From contig NZ_JAADJV010000001.1 in NCBI RefSeq assembly GCF_011684115.1, positions 1,674,001 through 1,738,000 on the forward strand: a DNA stretch of 64,000 bases. The letters run 5' to 3'. Both the position numbers and the translations under genes were made by a program. The notes beneath the pieces were generated by a model. The model saw nothing but the letters and a program-made list of their open reading frames with translations, was not told the origin of the DNA and ran no database searches. This stretch comes from Rahnella aceris. Its GTDB lineage: Bacteria; Pseudomonadota; Gammaproteobacteria; Enterobacterales; Enterobacteriaceae. Position 1 is the first letter of the stretch; each line of letters starts with the position of its first letter. Of the stretch, positions 1-6,989 are shown piece by piece.

Positions 1-243
1 CGTCTTGCGGGCGAAAATTGTGTGCTGCGAAATCTGATGATCGATGTACGCATGACCCACGCACTGCGGTTGTTGCAATGCACCGATCTGGCCATTTCAC
101 ATATTGCACATCAGGTAGGTTATGAAAGCGGCTCGCGTTTTGCCGAGCGTTTCCGGAAACGTTTTGGATTCGCCCCTACCGCCATCCGTGGTCATTTACG
201 CCCCCTTTCTACCCCTGCGCCGCTCACAATCGACAACATATAA
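1..243 (+). CDS. AraC-family transcriptional regulator, C-terminal end (partial)
   Basis: The frame is open from the window edge to a stop at 241-243, so only the last 80 residues are seen. They form the second half of an AraC-type double helix-turn-helix DNA-binding domain. Visible hallmarks are the first recognition helix followed by the linker (ALRLLQCTDLAISHIAHQVGY), with GYESGSRFAERFRKRFGFAPT as the classical second helix-turn-helix signature. The sensor domain lies outside the window, so the inducer and regulon cannot be named. GadX/YdeO-like acid-stress regulators have similar C-termini, but this is only a resemblance. The next gene on the same strand begins 118 bases later. Confidence 0.85.
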   Translation, partial: RLAGENCVLRNLMIDVRMTHALRLLQCTDLAISHIAHQVGYESGSRFAERFRKRFGFAPTAIRGHLRPLSTPAPLTIDNI

Positions 244-361
244 CAACTCGCGCCAAACAGATACAATACAAAACCTTGAGTAACATCACACAATATTTGA
301 TTACCAGATGTTAACGGAATATCATACACGCCGTTATTTTATTCATGGGCAGGAGTGAGTT

Positions 362-538
362 GTGCACGTTTGGTGGGAAGTGATTAAAACAATTTACTGG
401 GGCGGATTGGGCATTGCGGTGCTGTTCACTTTGCTGGTGAGCCGCGATACGATAAAAATAAGACTGTTAACTTCCGGTATTATCGGATTTACCTGGCCGA
501 TGAGTCTGCCGGTCGTCCTTCTCTTCTCTCTGTTCTGA
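362..538 (+). CDS. OrtT/GhoT-family small membrane toxin
   Basis: A 58-residue protein starting at GTG, with AGGAG at 351-355 six bases upstream. It has two hydrophobic segments separated by a short basic loop (SRDTIKIR). The C-terminus FTWPMSLPVVLLFSLF is almost identical to the end of E. coli OrtT and GhoT, membrane-depolarising toxins that lower ATP and proton motive force. GhoT is normally preceded by its antitoxin GhoS, an RNase; no GhoS-like frame is present here, since the upstream gene is an AraC regulator. By context it is an orphan toxin like OrtT. Family assignment is firm from the C-terminal motif; toxicity is inferred. Confidence 0.85.
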   Translation: MHVWWEVIKTIYWGGLGIAVLFTLLVSRDTIKIRLLTSGIIGFTWPMSLPVVLLFSLF

Positions 539-632
539 GTTTGCCTGCACTGAATGTCCTCTTAATATCTTGAACCCGGCCTGCTGACCGGGATCAGATA
601 ACTGCAAGACAGTGTTATTGCGAGACAATGTG

Positions 633-791
633 TTATTTGCGAGTCTGCACCCAAAATCCGTGGATTAGACCCGGCAGGTAACCGCAAAGTGTCAGGATAA
701 TGTTCAGCAGAAACGCACCGCCGAAACCGTTGCCAATCAATACGCCCAATGGCGGCACAAGAATTGTGATCAATACTCTCCAGAATCCCAT
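633..791 (-). CDS. YqaE/Pmp3-family small membrane protein
   Basis: A 52-residue protein (ATG at 791, RBS AGGGAGAGTAAG just upstream). It consists of two transmembrane helices. The motif LVPPLGVLIGNGFGGAFLLN, then LTLCGYLPGLIHGFWV, is the signature of the Pmp3/YqaE (UPF0057) proteolipid family. In yeast and plants these proteins affect membrane potential and salt tolerance; in bacteria they are often stress-induced. It is too short for common gene-finding cut-offs. It stands alone, with opposite-strand neighbours. Confidence 0.88.
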   Translation of the reverse strand: MGFWRVLITILVPPLGVLIGNGFGGAFLLNIILTLCGYLPGLIHGFWVQTRK

Positions 792-861
792 CTTACTCTC
801 CCTTTGGTTATCATTGTGTTAACGATAGCGCATGAGAAATGAAACGGGCATCAGATGAAAC

Positions 862-1116
862 CTAATTGATCAGCTCCAGCATAATTTCAACATCCCGCCG
901 TGTTTTTTCCAGCATGTCGGTATCGCCGTTGCGGTGTTCAGCATCCGACACCTGGTGGATCTGGCGCATCTGCCATCTCACCTGATTCTTTTGTTCGTCG
1001 GTCATACTGCGACACATCACAATGATAAAGTTTCGCAGCATCATCTGTTGCATGGCAGTTTCTTCAGCTTGCTTGTTGACCGACATGACCAAATCTATAA
1101 CATGTTTTTCTGCCAT
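862..1116 (-). CDS. hypothetical protein, 84 aa
   Basis: I do not recognise this protein. It is a small, Met- and Gln-rich, probably helical cytoplasmic protein (MAEKHVIDLVMSVNKQAEET at the start), with no signal peptide or membrane segment. A GCAGGAACC-like ribosome site precedes the ATG at 1116 (bases 1119-1128 on the complement). It is divergent from the DUF4186 gene, whose start lies about 40 bases away, so the two may share a regulatory gap. An overlapping plus-strand frame here looks like a shadow. Confidence 0.6.
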   Translation of the reverse strand: MAEKHVIDLVMSVNKQAEETAMQQMMLRNFIIVMCRSMTDEQKNQVRWQMRQIHQVSDAEHRNGDTDMLEKTRRDVEIMLELIN

Positions 1117-1157
1117 TGCAGGTTCCTGCGGGAGTGGAATAGTCAGGCCAGACTAAC

Positions 1158-1679
1158 ATGGTCTGGCAGCCGCTGATGGCGACTGATGATGTGATTAACG
1201 CCGCTATTTCTGCGCCTAGAATTGATCCGGACATCCAGATTATGTTTTCCATCGATCATGTTTTTAAGCGCCTGGCCGCTTCACCTTTCCGTCAGCGTTT
1301 CCATCTCGGTGCCAAAGAGTACCGGTATTGCCAGGATAAAGGGCCGGAGACGGTCAGCCAGCACGCGGCGGATTTCATTGCTAAGCGCCTTGCCCCGACA
1401 GAGCCAGAGCAGGATGGAAAACAGACGCCGATGCGCGGTCACCCGGTATTCATTGCCCAGCACGCAACGGCCACCTGCTGTCGCGGCTGTCTGGAAAAGT
1501 GGCATCACATCCCCGCACATACGGCTATGACACCCGCACAGCAGCACTATGCCGTGACGGTGATTTTGCACTGGCTTCATCAGGAAATGCAGCGTCCTGC
1601 TCCGGTCGCTAAAGAACGAAAATCTAACAAAAAAATCTCAGACACACCGGACAACGCACAACAGCTGAATTTGTTGTAA
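1158..1679 (+). CDS. DUF4186 family protein
   Basis: The core from FSIDHVFKRLAASPFRQRF onward matches the DUF4186 family: KDKGPETV-like segment, HAADFIAKRLAP, PMRGHPVFIAQHATATCCRGC and LEKWHHIPAH. The conserved Cys-Cys-x-x-Cys plus His residues suggest a metal site, and the family is otherwise uncharacterised. The 173-residue frame is longer than the usual 100-130 residue proteins. ATG codons at 1176 and 1242 are alternative starts; 1242 would begin right at the conserved core. The last 25 residues are polar and poorly conserved in composition. Family call is firm, start is uncertain. Confidence 0.75.
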   Translation: MVWQPLMATDDVINAAISAPRIDPDIQIMFSIDHVFKRLAASPFRQRFHLGAKEYRYCQDKGPETVSQHAADFIAKRLAPTEPEQDGKQTPMRGHPVFIAQHATATCCRGCLEKWHHIPAHTAMTPAQQHYAVTVILHWLHQEMQRPAPVAKERKSNKKISDTPDNAQQLNLL

Positions 1680-1912
1680 GAGGCGCATCACACTCGGTAA
1701 AAAATAAAAAGTGATAATGGTCACATTTTTCCCGCTTTCCCATCCCCAAGTAAGATCGTGCTCTATAATTTTAGAGGAATAAGAATTGTGCGACGGGTTG
1801 TCTTCAGCACGCCCTTTGAAGTTTTTGCAGTCTTTCGGATGAGCTTTTCCAGGTGAAACGAGTTTTACACTTGTTGTCAGGATAATTGCCCGTATTGGGA
1901 AAAGGAGGATGC

Positions 1913-2188
1913 ATGTCTGAATATCATTATTTACTGGTTGGCGGAAGCCGCAACGGACAACGGCATGTTGATAAACAACATCAGTTTTCGTTGTGCTTTT
2001 GGGAAGACGCAGCACAGAACGCGGAACGCGAGTTTTACGGTAAACGTAACGAACGCTACAAAGTTAATCCGGAAAAAGGCGCAGACGGGAACTGGTATCT
2101 TGTGGGCTATTGTGGAAATTGTTCGAAAATTAAAGCCGACGAATTAACCACCCAGGCGCTCACCAAGCACGTGAAACCCCTGATGTAA
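1913..2188 (+). CDS. hypothetical protein, 91 aa
   Basis: I do not recognise this family. The start at 1913 (MSEYHYLLVGGSRNG) is chosen because a strong AGGAGG at 1903-1908 lies directly upstream; a longer frame to 1886 would begin inside the leader. The protein is soluble and rich in Asn, Lys and Tyr, with a possible Cys pair (GYCGNC) near the end. It is followed by a good intrinsic terminator, which supports a single-gene transcript. Confidence 0.65.
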   Translation: MSEYHYLLVGGSRNGQRHVDKQHQFSLCFWEDAAQNAEREFYGKRNERYKVNPEKGADGNWYLVGYCGNCSKIKADELTTQALTKHVKPLM

Positions 2189-2209
2189 AAATTGTTTTTT
2201 GAAAGCCAT

Positions 2210-2240
2210 AAACCCCGCCATTAACGCGGGGTTTTGTTTT
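2210..2240 (+). terminator. intrinsic terminator after the 91-aa gene
   Basis: Stem AAACCCCGC (2210-2218) pairs with GCGGGGTTT (2226-2234) around a 7-base loop and runs into TTTTGTTTT. It ends the transcript of the gene at 1913-2188. Confidence 0.85.
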
Positions 2241-2257
2241 CAGGAGCCACCTGACTT

Positions 2258-2527
2258 TCAGGCCGCCATCCCCTGAATGTTGCGGGCGAAAAATTCAACA
2301 TGCCCGCCCACCGTAAAATGCGCCTCGTGATGCCCCAGACGGCCAAGTGGCGCAATGCGCACAATTTCACCTTCAAATTCACCATCATGAATTCTGGTGA
2401 TCGCCACATCAAGCTGATAGCTGGCCGGATGTACGCCTACCGGAAACGTCAGCAACTTGACCCTGTCACCGATCTCAAACCGGGTAAGCAGCGGCAGCGG
2501 TGCCTGTTCAAACAGATCCTGATCCAT
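2258..2527 (-). CDS. hypothetical protein, 89 aa
   Basis: Unrecognised small soluble protein. The start codon at 2527 has AAGGAG (AACAAGGAGTCACAT) upstream. The sequence has alternating hydrophobic and charged residues typical of a small beta-barrel fold, with GDRVKLLTFPVG and GEFEGEIVRIAPLGR looking like SH3/OB-style strands; this is only an impression. It converges on the 91-aa gene with the terminator at 2210-2240 between them. Confidence 0.6.
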   Translation of the reverse strand: MDQDLFEQAPLPLLTRFEIGDRVKLLTFPVGVHPASYQLDVAITRIHDGEFEGEIVRIAPLGRLGHHEAHFTVGGHVEFFARNIQGMAA

Positions 2528-2685
2528 ATGTGACTCCTTGTTTTCCAGTGGAATTAATTAGAGGATAGAATATATTGCCGCGTCCTGCCGGATACCGGCG
2601 TGAAGCACTTCTCTCTTTCAACATTTATATTGCGCAAGAGCTGGCGTAACCGTCTTTTGCCACCCGAAAATCATGAGGAACCCCT

Positions 2686-2886
2686 GTGAAAAAACTGACG
2701 CCACAGCAATGCATCATACTGACCGGATTTACCGGCATCCTGCATGGCGAATTTGAGTGGTTTCACGAAGATTTGGAAAAGCGACTTGGCCGTGAAGTTC
2801 AGACCTCAGAACTGGGATACCCGGAGTTTATGGAAGAATGCCGCAGCCTGTATGAAGAGGATTTTAACAACCTGATGCCGGACTAA
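2686..2886 (+). CDS. small acidic protein, DUF7736-like
   Basis: A 66-residue protein starting MKKLTPQQCIILTGFTG, with LEKRLGREVQTSELG and FMEECRSLYEEDFNNL. This pattern resembles small proteins I recall from enterobacterial phages (grouped as DUF7736), where the N-terminal KLTPQQ and the LGRPV..E segments are conserved. Function is unknown. The start has AGGAACCCCTGTG just upstream; the codon itself is GTG. It may be a phage-derived single gene. Confidence 0.65.
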   Translation: MKKLTPQQCIILTGFTGILHGEFEWFHEDLEKRLGREVQTSELGYPEFMEECRSLYEEDFNNLMPD

Positions 2887-2893
2887 AAACGAA

Positions 2894-2921
2894 AGGCCGG
2901 GCAAACAGTATTGCCCGGCCT
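2894..2921 (-). terminator. intrinsic terminator for the 57-aa minus-strand gene
   Basis: An 11-bp perfect stem, AGGCCGGGCAA / TTGCCCGGCCT, with a 6-base loop. On the minus strand it is followed by TTTCGTTTTT, so it terminates the gene at 2950-3123. On the plus strand there is no T tract, but it could still stabilise the 3' end of the 66-aa gene. Confidence 0.75.
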
Positions 2922-2949
2922 CCTGAGTTCATCGTCATTTAATACAAAT

Positions 2950-3123
2950 CTAAGGCTTCACGATGCCGCGGATAAAGTGTTCATTCACCCTGATCACATT
3001 GCCCGTTTCAACGTTAATGACCTGATATTGCACTGGTTTAACCTCATCCAGAACAGCGACAATTTCAAATAAACCTGGTGTAAAAGTAAGCGTGACAAAA
3101 ACGCCAACAGGATAGACAGCCAT
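2950..3123 (-). CDS. hypothetical protein, 57 aa
   Basis: A short frame beginning MAVYPVGVFVTLTFTPGLFE. It has a good ribosome site (GAAAGGAT, 7 bases before the ATG at 3123) and is followed by an intrinsic terminator on its own strand. I do not recognise a family. It is too short for usual cut-offs, but RBS plus terminator argue that it is real. The sequence is beta-strand-like with no membrane segment. Confidence 0.6.
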   Translation of the reverse strand: MAVYPVGVFVTLTFTPGLFEIVAVLDEVKPVQYQVINVETGNVIRVNEHFIRGIVKP

Positions 3124-3453
3124 AATTTTATCCTTTCAATCAACCTCTTATAATATACTTCCTTTCCCCCAGCGCGATAACACGCAAATCATTAATCACT
3201 CCAGGTTATTTCATCGCATACATTAATCACTCGGGATGAATGTTACATAAAAGAAATAAAGAACATGTATAAAATGAAGCGGAGGCACTTAAAATCGGAT
3301 AACTCTGACAGACGTATCAGGAACATAATTAAATTTTACACTCTTCTTACGCAAAGGCGGTTTTCCGCCACACTTCTGCCTGCCAGCCCCTTGTTTTCGG
3401 GGTGATTTAAGTTAAAAATATAAATCCACTTTGTTACATTGAGAGCCTGCGCT

Positions 3454-3918
3454 GTGAGTGCCCAGATTTTTGAAACCGATGCGACTCATCCGCATCTGAC
3501 ACGACTGATTGCTGAGCTGGATGCCTATCAATATCCGCTCTACCCGCCGGAATCGTTTCAGGGAATTAACATCACTGAACTTGATGAAGGTGAGATCACG
3601 TGTTTTATGGCGAGGGTTGATGATGACTGGGCCGGTTGCGCCTGTCTGTTTATCACAAAACACGGCCTCGCGGAAATGAAACGTGTTTACGTGAGCCCGC
3701 TGTATCGCGGTCAGGGCATTGCCTCATTACTGATTGCCGCAATGGAAAAGAAACTGAAAGCGTTGGGGTACAAAGACCTGTTTCTGGAAACGGGTGTGTT
3801 TCAGGAAAAAGCCATCACGCTGTATGAAAAACTGGGTTATTGCCGGACAGAAGCGTTTGGCGACTATGCGTTGTCCCCGGATCCGCTGAGTGTTTATATG
3901 ATGAAAGCGATGAGGTAA
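3454..3918 (+). CDS. GNAT family N-acetyltransferase
   Basis: Acyl-CoA-dependent N-acetyltransferase of about 154 residues. Motif A is clear: MKRVYVSPLYRGQGIASLLI, where RGQGIA is the pyrophosphate-binding R/Q-x-x-G-x-G/A loop. It is followed by a helix (AAMEKKLKALGY) and strand LFLETG, then the AITLYEKLGY motif B typical of GNATs. The substrate cannot be predicted. The start is uncertain: GTG at 3454 is used here, TTG at 3439 is an alternative; neither has a strong Shine-Dalgarno site. It is a stand-alone gene. Confidence 0.85.
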   Translation: MSAQIFETDATHPHLTRLIAELDAYQYPLYPPESFQGINITELDEGEITCFMARVDDDWAGCACLFITKHGLAEMKRVYVSPLYRGQGIASLLIAAMEKKLKALGYKDLFLETGVFQEKAITLYEKLGYCRTEAFGDYALSPDPLSVYMMKAMR

Positions 3919-3998
3919 CGCACGGGAAACGGCAGAAGTGGCAATAAATACCTCCATAACGCTGTCTTATGACAGGGTTATGGAGATGCAAAAAGCAA

Positions 3999-4238
3999 TT
4001 ACATCAGAACGTTGCTTTTTGTTGCAGTCTGGTCATTCGACGGAATAACCCATTTTTTAAGTGTGATGATAAAGAAATTTTTACCCTTGGTAATTTTCGC
4101 ACCACGGTCACCACATTCCAGCGCAAGTTTGAAAAACTCATCACTGTTAATATTAAAAGCCAGCTCGACTTTTTTCACCATACCGGAATTAAGCAGATCT
4201 TCAGCTTCGTGCAATGATTTGGCCTGAATAACTGACAT
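3999..4238 (-). CDS. hypothetical protein, 79 aa
   Basis: Unrecognised small protein beginning MSVIQAKSLHEAEDLLNSG. It has an amphipathic N-terminal helix and then strands (FNINSDEFFKLALE, FFIITLKKWVIP). No signal peptide or membrane helix is visible. A GAGGTCGTT sequence precedes the ATG at 4238. It lies alone between the GNAT gene and yneE in AT-rich flanks. Confidence 0.6.
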   Translation of the reverse strand: MSVIQAKSLHEAEDLLNSGMVKKVELAFNINSDEFFKLALECGDRGAKITKGKNFFIITLKKWVIPSNDQTATKSNVLM

Positions 4239-4382
4239 AACGACCTCGTGATATCGGAAGGGATTGTTTTAGCTCCTACATCCTATTTCACTTTTGTTTC
4301 TAAATTATGACAGCTTCATGAACATTAAGAATTTTGCCATTGCACTGATTAATAATTAGCCAATTCGTGCGCACGATCACCT

Positions 4383-5288
4383 CTACGTCAGACGGAAGCG
4401 CGGATCCGGCATCGGGGTATCCGGCAGTTGCGTCTGGTTGTTCATCTCACGCAGGTTAATCTCTACGTTGGTGCACATAGCATCCAGCGGTAGATGGTTA
4501 TTGGCCAGACCAAAAGGCATTTCCAGCTCTTCCGCCAGCGTATCAAGCGACAAAAAACTATAAGAAATAAAACCTGACACCAGCAACGTCATGTAGTGCA
4601 AATCCACCACCAGTGCAAACGGCAACAAACTACAGAACAGATATACCGTCCTGTGCAGCAACAGACCGTACGCAAACGGAATCGGCATGCTAACGATGCG
4701 TTCACACCCACCGACCACTTGTGAAAGCTGTAACAGCGTGGAATCCATATGGGTATAGACAATATCCGACAGTTCACCGCTGCGGCGTCGTTCAGCCAGC
4801 CATTGTGACAACCGCAGCTGAACCATATTTGTCGGCGCACGGCGCGACAGAATATCTTCCGCATCGTCACCCAGCAAACGCTGAAGATCCGGACGCGGAT
4901 CACTGTGACGCAACTGGTGCTTGAGGCTGAAACAGAACGCCAGCAGCAACGCAGTCACGCGCTGCGCCTCTCCCGGACACACAGCCATCACCTGACTTTG
5001 TAATGTCCGGCAGGCAATCAGCAAACCACCCCATAATTGCCGCGCCTCAATATAACGTGCGTACGCGACGCTGTTACGAAAGCCGAGGAAGATCGCAATA
5101 GAGACACCGAGCAGGCTGAAAGGCGCGAGTGTGAGTTTCACGCCAAGGGTCTCATACCAGGGAAGAGTGAGAATGGCGGCAAGTGACATCAGTAAATTGA
5201 GACTCAGACGGAACAGAATACTGGGCAGGACAGAACCATGCCAGGCGAACAAACGCAAGAACCAGTGACGAGGGGGACGGATTATCAT
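4383..5288 (-). CDS. yneE: bestrophin-like anion/cation channel YneE
   Basis: A 301-residue inner-membrane protein of the bestrophin/UPF0187 (RFP-TM) family. The start MIIRPPRHWFLRLFAWHGSVL matches the E. coli YneE N-terminus; the frame continues 22 codons upstream, but that extension is basic and not conserved. Hallmarks are LTLAPFSLLGVSIAIFLGFRN and ARYIEARQLWGGLL in the first half, and the C-terminal segment LEMPFGLANNHLPLDA, which contains the acidic/neck motif. Family members are pentameric ion channels; ion selectivity here is unknown. Length agrees with the family (about 300). Confidence 0.88.
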   Translation of the reverse strand: MIIRPPRHWFLRLFAWHGSVLPSILFRLSLNLLMSLAAILTLPWYETLGVKLTLAPFSLLGVSIAIFLGFRNSVAYARYIEARQLWGGLLIACRTLQSQVMAVCPGEAQRVTALLLAFCFSLKHQLRHSDPRPDLQRLLGDDAEDILSRRAPTNMVQLRLSQWLAERRRSGELSDIVYTHMDSTLLQLSQVVGGCERIVSMPIPFAYGLLLHRTVYLFCSLLPFALVVDLHYMTLLVSGFISYSFLSLDTLAEELEMPFGLANNHLPLDAMCTNVEINLREMNNQTQLPDTPMPDPRFRLT

Positions 5289-5612
5289 TTTGTGCAGGTG
5301 CTTTATGCAGGTGAAGCGTTTTTTTTTGCGATTCTGGCAAATAAACCTGCCCATGCAAAGGACAATTTTGTGACACCGGTAACATTTTTTCTGAAACTTA
5401 CAGTTCTCCGTTACAACTCGCCGGTTATCCCATTCACAACGCTGATTTATTCCCTCTGCAACCTCAAGTTACTGCCCGTTAAGGTCGATAATAGTAACAG
5501 GAGGAAAGTAAATAAAGTGGCCAAAATTCCCCCATAACTGACTTCCTGTAACAATTCGATCAGATGCTCCGTAAAGATGCAACTCACCCTACTGACGTGA
5601 AGGACTGGAGCC
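5289..5612. other. intergenic region upstream of yneE and the small peptides
   Basis: About 320 bases without a convincing gene. It must hold the yneE promoter (minus strand) and the promoter for the small membrane peptide at 5613. Two short frames on opposite strands overlap here, but neither has support (see rejected items). Confidence 0.5.
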
Positions 5613-5705
5613 ATGAACATAATGTTAAGTATTGCGATGATCACAGGTATTGCCGCATGGTTCTTTATCAGCTCATCAATAAATGATATCCGAAACGATT
5701 ATTGA
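5613..5705 (+). CDS. small membrane peptide, 30 aa, ending -NDY
   Basis: A 30-residue frame with ACTGGAG six bases upstream of the ATG. It is a single hydrophobic helix (MLSIAMITGIAAWFFISS) followed by a polar tail SINDIRNDY. It is followed by a GC-rich hairpin that could terminate it. The second tiny membrane peptide at 5912 ends in the same three residues. No known family is recognised; it may be a stress-related small membrane protein. Confidence 0.5.
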   Translation: MNIMLSIAMITGIAAWFFISSSINDIRNDY

Positions 5706-5714
5706 ATGATTCAC

Positions 5715-5764
5715 AACCCCGCCGGGCGGCATCCCGTCCGGTCATTTTCAATCATGGCGGGGTT
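5715..5764 (+). terminator. hairpin after the 30-aa peptide
   Basis: AACCCCGCC (5715-5723) pairs with GGCGGGGTT (5756-5764), enclosing a second small hairpin (CCGG..CCGG). AATTTCATTGTCTTTTTC follows. It is a plausible terminator for the 5613 peptide. Confidence 0.55.
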
Positions 5765-5882
5765 AATTTCATTGTCTTTTTCATCTCTTAAATTAAACTT
5801 TTTATAACGTAACGTTTTGAAGCAATAATTACGCTTACTTCACGCCGAAATAGATTGTCAATTTATGTCAATCTGAGAGAGC

Positions 5883-5912
5883 ATGGCGGAAAATTTAAGC
5901 ATGGTGTACTGA
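5883..5912 (+). CDS. 9-codon leader frame overlapping the 33-aa peptide
   Basis: MAENLSMVY then TGA. GAGAG lies 5-6 bases before its ATG. Its stop (5910-5912) overlaps the next ATG (5912-5914) in the arrangement TGATG, which is typical of translational coupling. It may be a real leader or chance. Confidence 0.35.
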   Translation: MAENLSMVY

Positions 5913-6013
5913 TGAAAATTCTTTTTATTGTACTCATCGTTCTGGCGGTCATCGGGTTGTTGATCTGGCTGATACTCCGGTCAGCCGCGAAGGATGCTGA
6001 TAATGATTATTAA
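5912..6013 (+). CDS. small membrane peptide, 33 aa, ending -NDY
   Basis: A 33-residue protein: MKILFIVLIVLAVIGLLIW then a polar tail with RSAAKDADNDY. It is essentially one transmembrane helix with a short charged C-terminus. There is no ribosome site of its own; instead a 9-codon frame stops across its start codon. Size and layout resemble small stress or type I toxin-like membrane peptides, but no family is recognised. It shares -NDY with the peptide at 5613. Confidence 0.5.
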   Translation: MKILFIVLIVLAVIGLLIWLILRSAAKDADNDY

Positions 6014-6392
6014 TCATTTTCCCCTGCCTGCGCATGGATCTACAGGCTTCATAAGAATTACCGGACAATAAATATCCGAACGCCAAACTTAATACAAATT
6101 AAAAACAATGGTGTCAGATTGTAAAAACCCGGGTGAAATAACTCGCATGATGATTAACAAGCTAATTAAAAGCTTTCATGCGAATAACAACGGTAAAAGT
6201 ACGCCTTAAACGTAAAAAACGGATGTGTTTCTGATGTTATTTATTAAGTGAAATAGGAAGAAGAAATAATTAGCAGTTATTAATACAAATTAATCAGTTA
6301 GAAAATAATATTTTCATTGTGTTCAATGGAGGTGATAACAGGGCAAACTTTTTGCTCACCCCCTGCACCCGCTTTATCCGCCAGATTCTCCC
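6014..6392. other. AT-rich intergenic region between the small peptides and fliE
   Basis: About 380 bases, very AT-rich up to 6310, with no supportable gene or clear hairpin. A short frame that begins near 6317 runs antisense into fliE and looks spurious. Confidence 0.5.
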
Positions 6393-6707
6393 CTACACCG
6401 ACATGTTCATCACATCCTGATACGCTGCTACCAGTTTATTTCTTACCTGGACCCCAAGCTGCAATGAAATCGAGGATTTTTGCAGATCGACCATCACGTC
6501 GTTCAGACTGACACCGGGAACACCCATCTCCAGCTTTTCAGATTCCAGTTTTGCGTTGTTCTGGGTCTCGCTGATCTTACCTAATGCCGCTTTTAATTCG
6601 CTGGCAAAACCGGCCTCTGATGCGGTATCGGTCTTTGGTGCGGCACCGGCCTGGATAGCCGTGGCCTGCATCTGCTGTAAAACGCTCTCAATGCCTTGAA
6701 TTGACAT
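6393..6707 (-). CDS. fliE: flagellar hook-basal body complex protein FliE
   Basis: FliE (104 aa) links the MS ring to the proximal rod and is needed for export of later rod and hook substrates. The start MSIQGIESVLQQMQA matches the usual FliE N-terminus and has CCGGAG upstream; the frame runs 19 codons further but without conservation. The C-terminal VSLNDVMVDLQKSSISLQ and VRNKLVAAYQDVMNM are the FliE signature. It is transcribed divergently from the fliFGHIJK operon, as in E. coli and Salmonella. Confidence 0.95.
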   Translation of the reverse strand: MSIQGIESVLQQMQATAIQAGAAPKTDTASEAGFASELKAALGKISETQNNAKLESEKLEMGVPGVSLNDVMVDLQKSSISLQLGVQVRNKLVAAYQDVMNMSV

Positions 6708-6841
6708 GCTTTCTCCGGTTATCGGGGTGTCGGTGAACAAATGGCTTCTTTCATGGAATGACACCCTATCACATCAGTTTTTTCCTAAACGCGGTAATTG
6801 AACCTAAAAACCATGGCTTATCGGGCCATTAACTTTGCGTT

Positions 6842-6857
6842 AAGCGGCAAATAATGG
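6842..6857 (+). promoter_or_regulatory. possible FlhDC binding half-sites in the fliE-fliF gap
   Basis: AAGCGGCAAATAATGG resembles the loose FlhDC box (AAYGG-N2-3-AAATAGCG). It lies 130 bases upstream of fliF, where the class 2 flagellar promoters of fliE and fliF sit in related bacteria. This is a by-eye match only. Confidence 0.35.
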
Positions 6858-6989
6858 CTCACCTAGAAAATAGGCCTGCCTGTATGGAGGACTGAAAAAT
6901 GTCACGCTTCAACGATTGCGCACTTGGGAGTCTGTTTTGTTAAGAGACAACATGAACACCACCATTCAACAGCTAAATAGGGATCTTGT

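Noticed and set aside
5447..5644. 65-codon minus-strand hydrophobic frame
   Set aside because: Hydrophobic end could look like a type I toxin, but there is no clear RBS and it overlaps the peptide at 5613 antisense. I kept only the plus-strand peptide.
6317..6511. 64-codon plus-strand frame near fliE
   Set aside because: Runs antisense through fliE, Pro/Ser-rich, no family. It does have GGAGG near its start region, but this is not enough.
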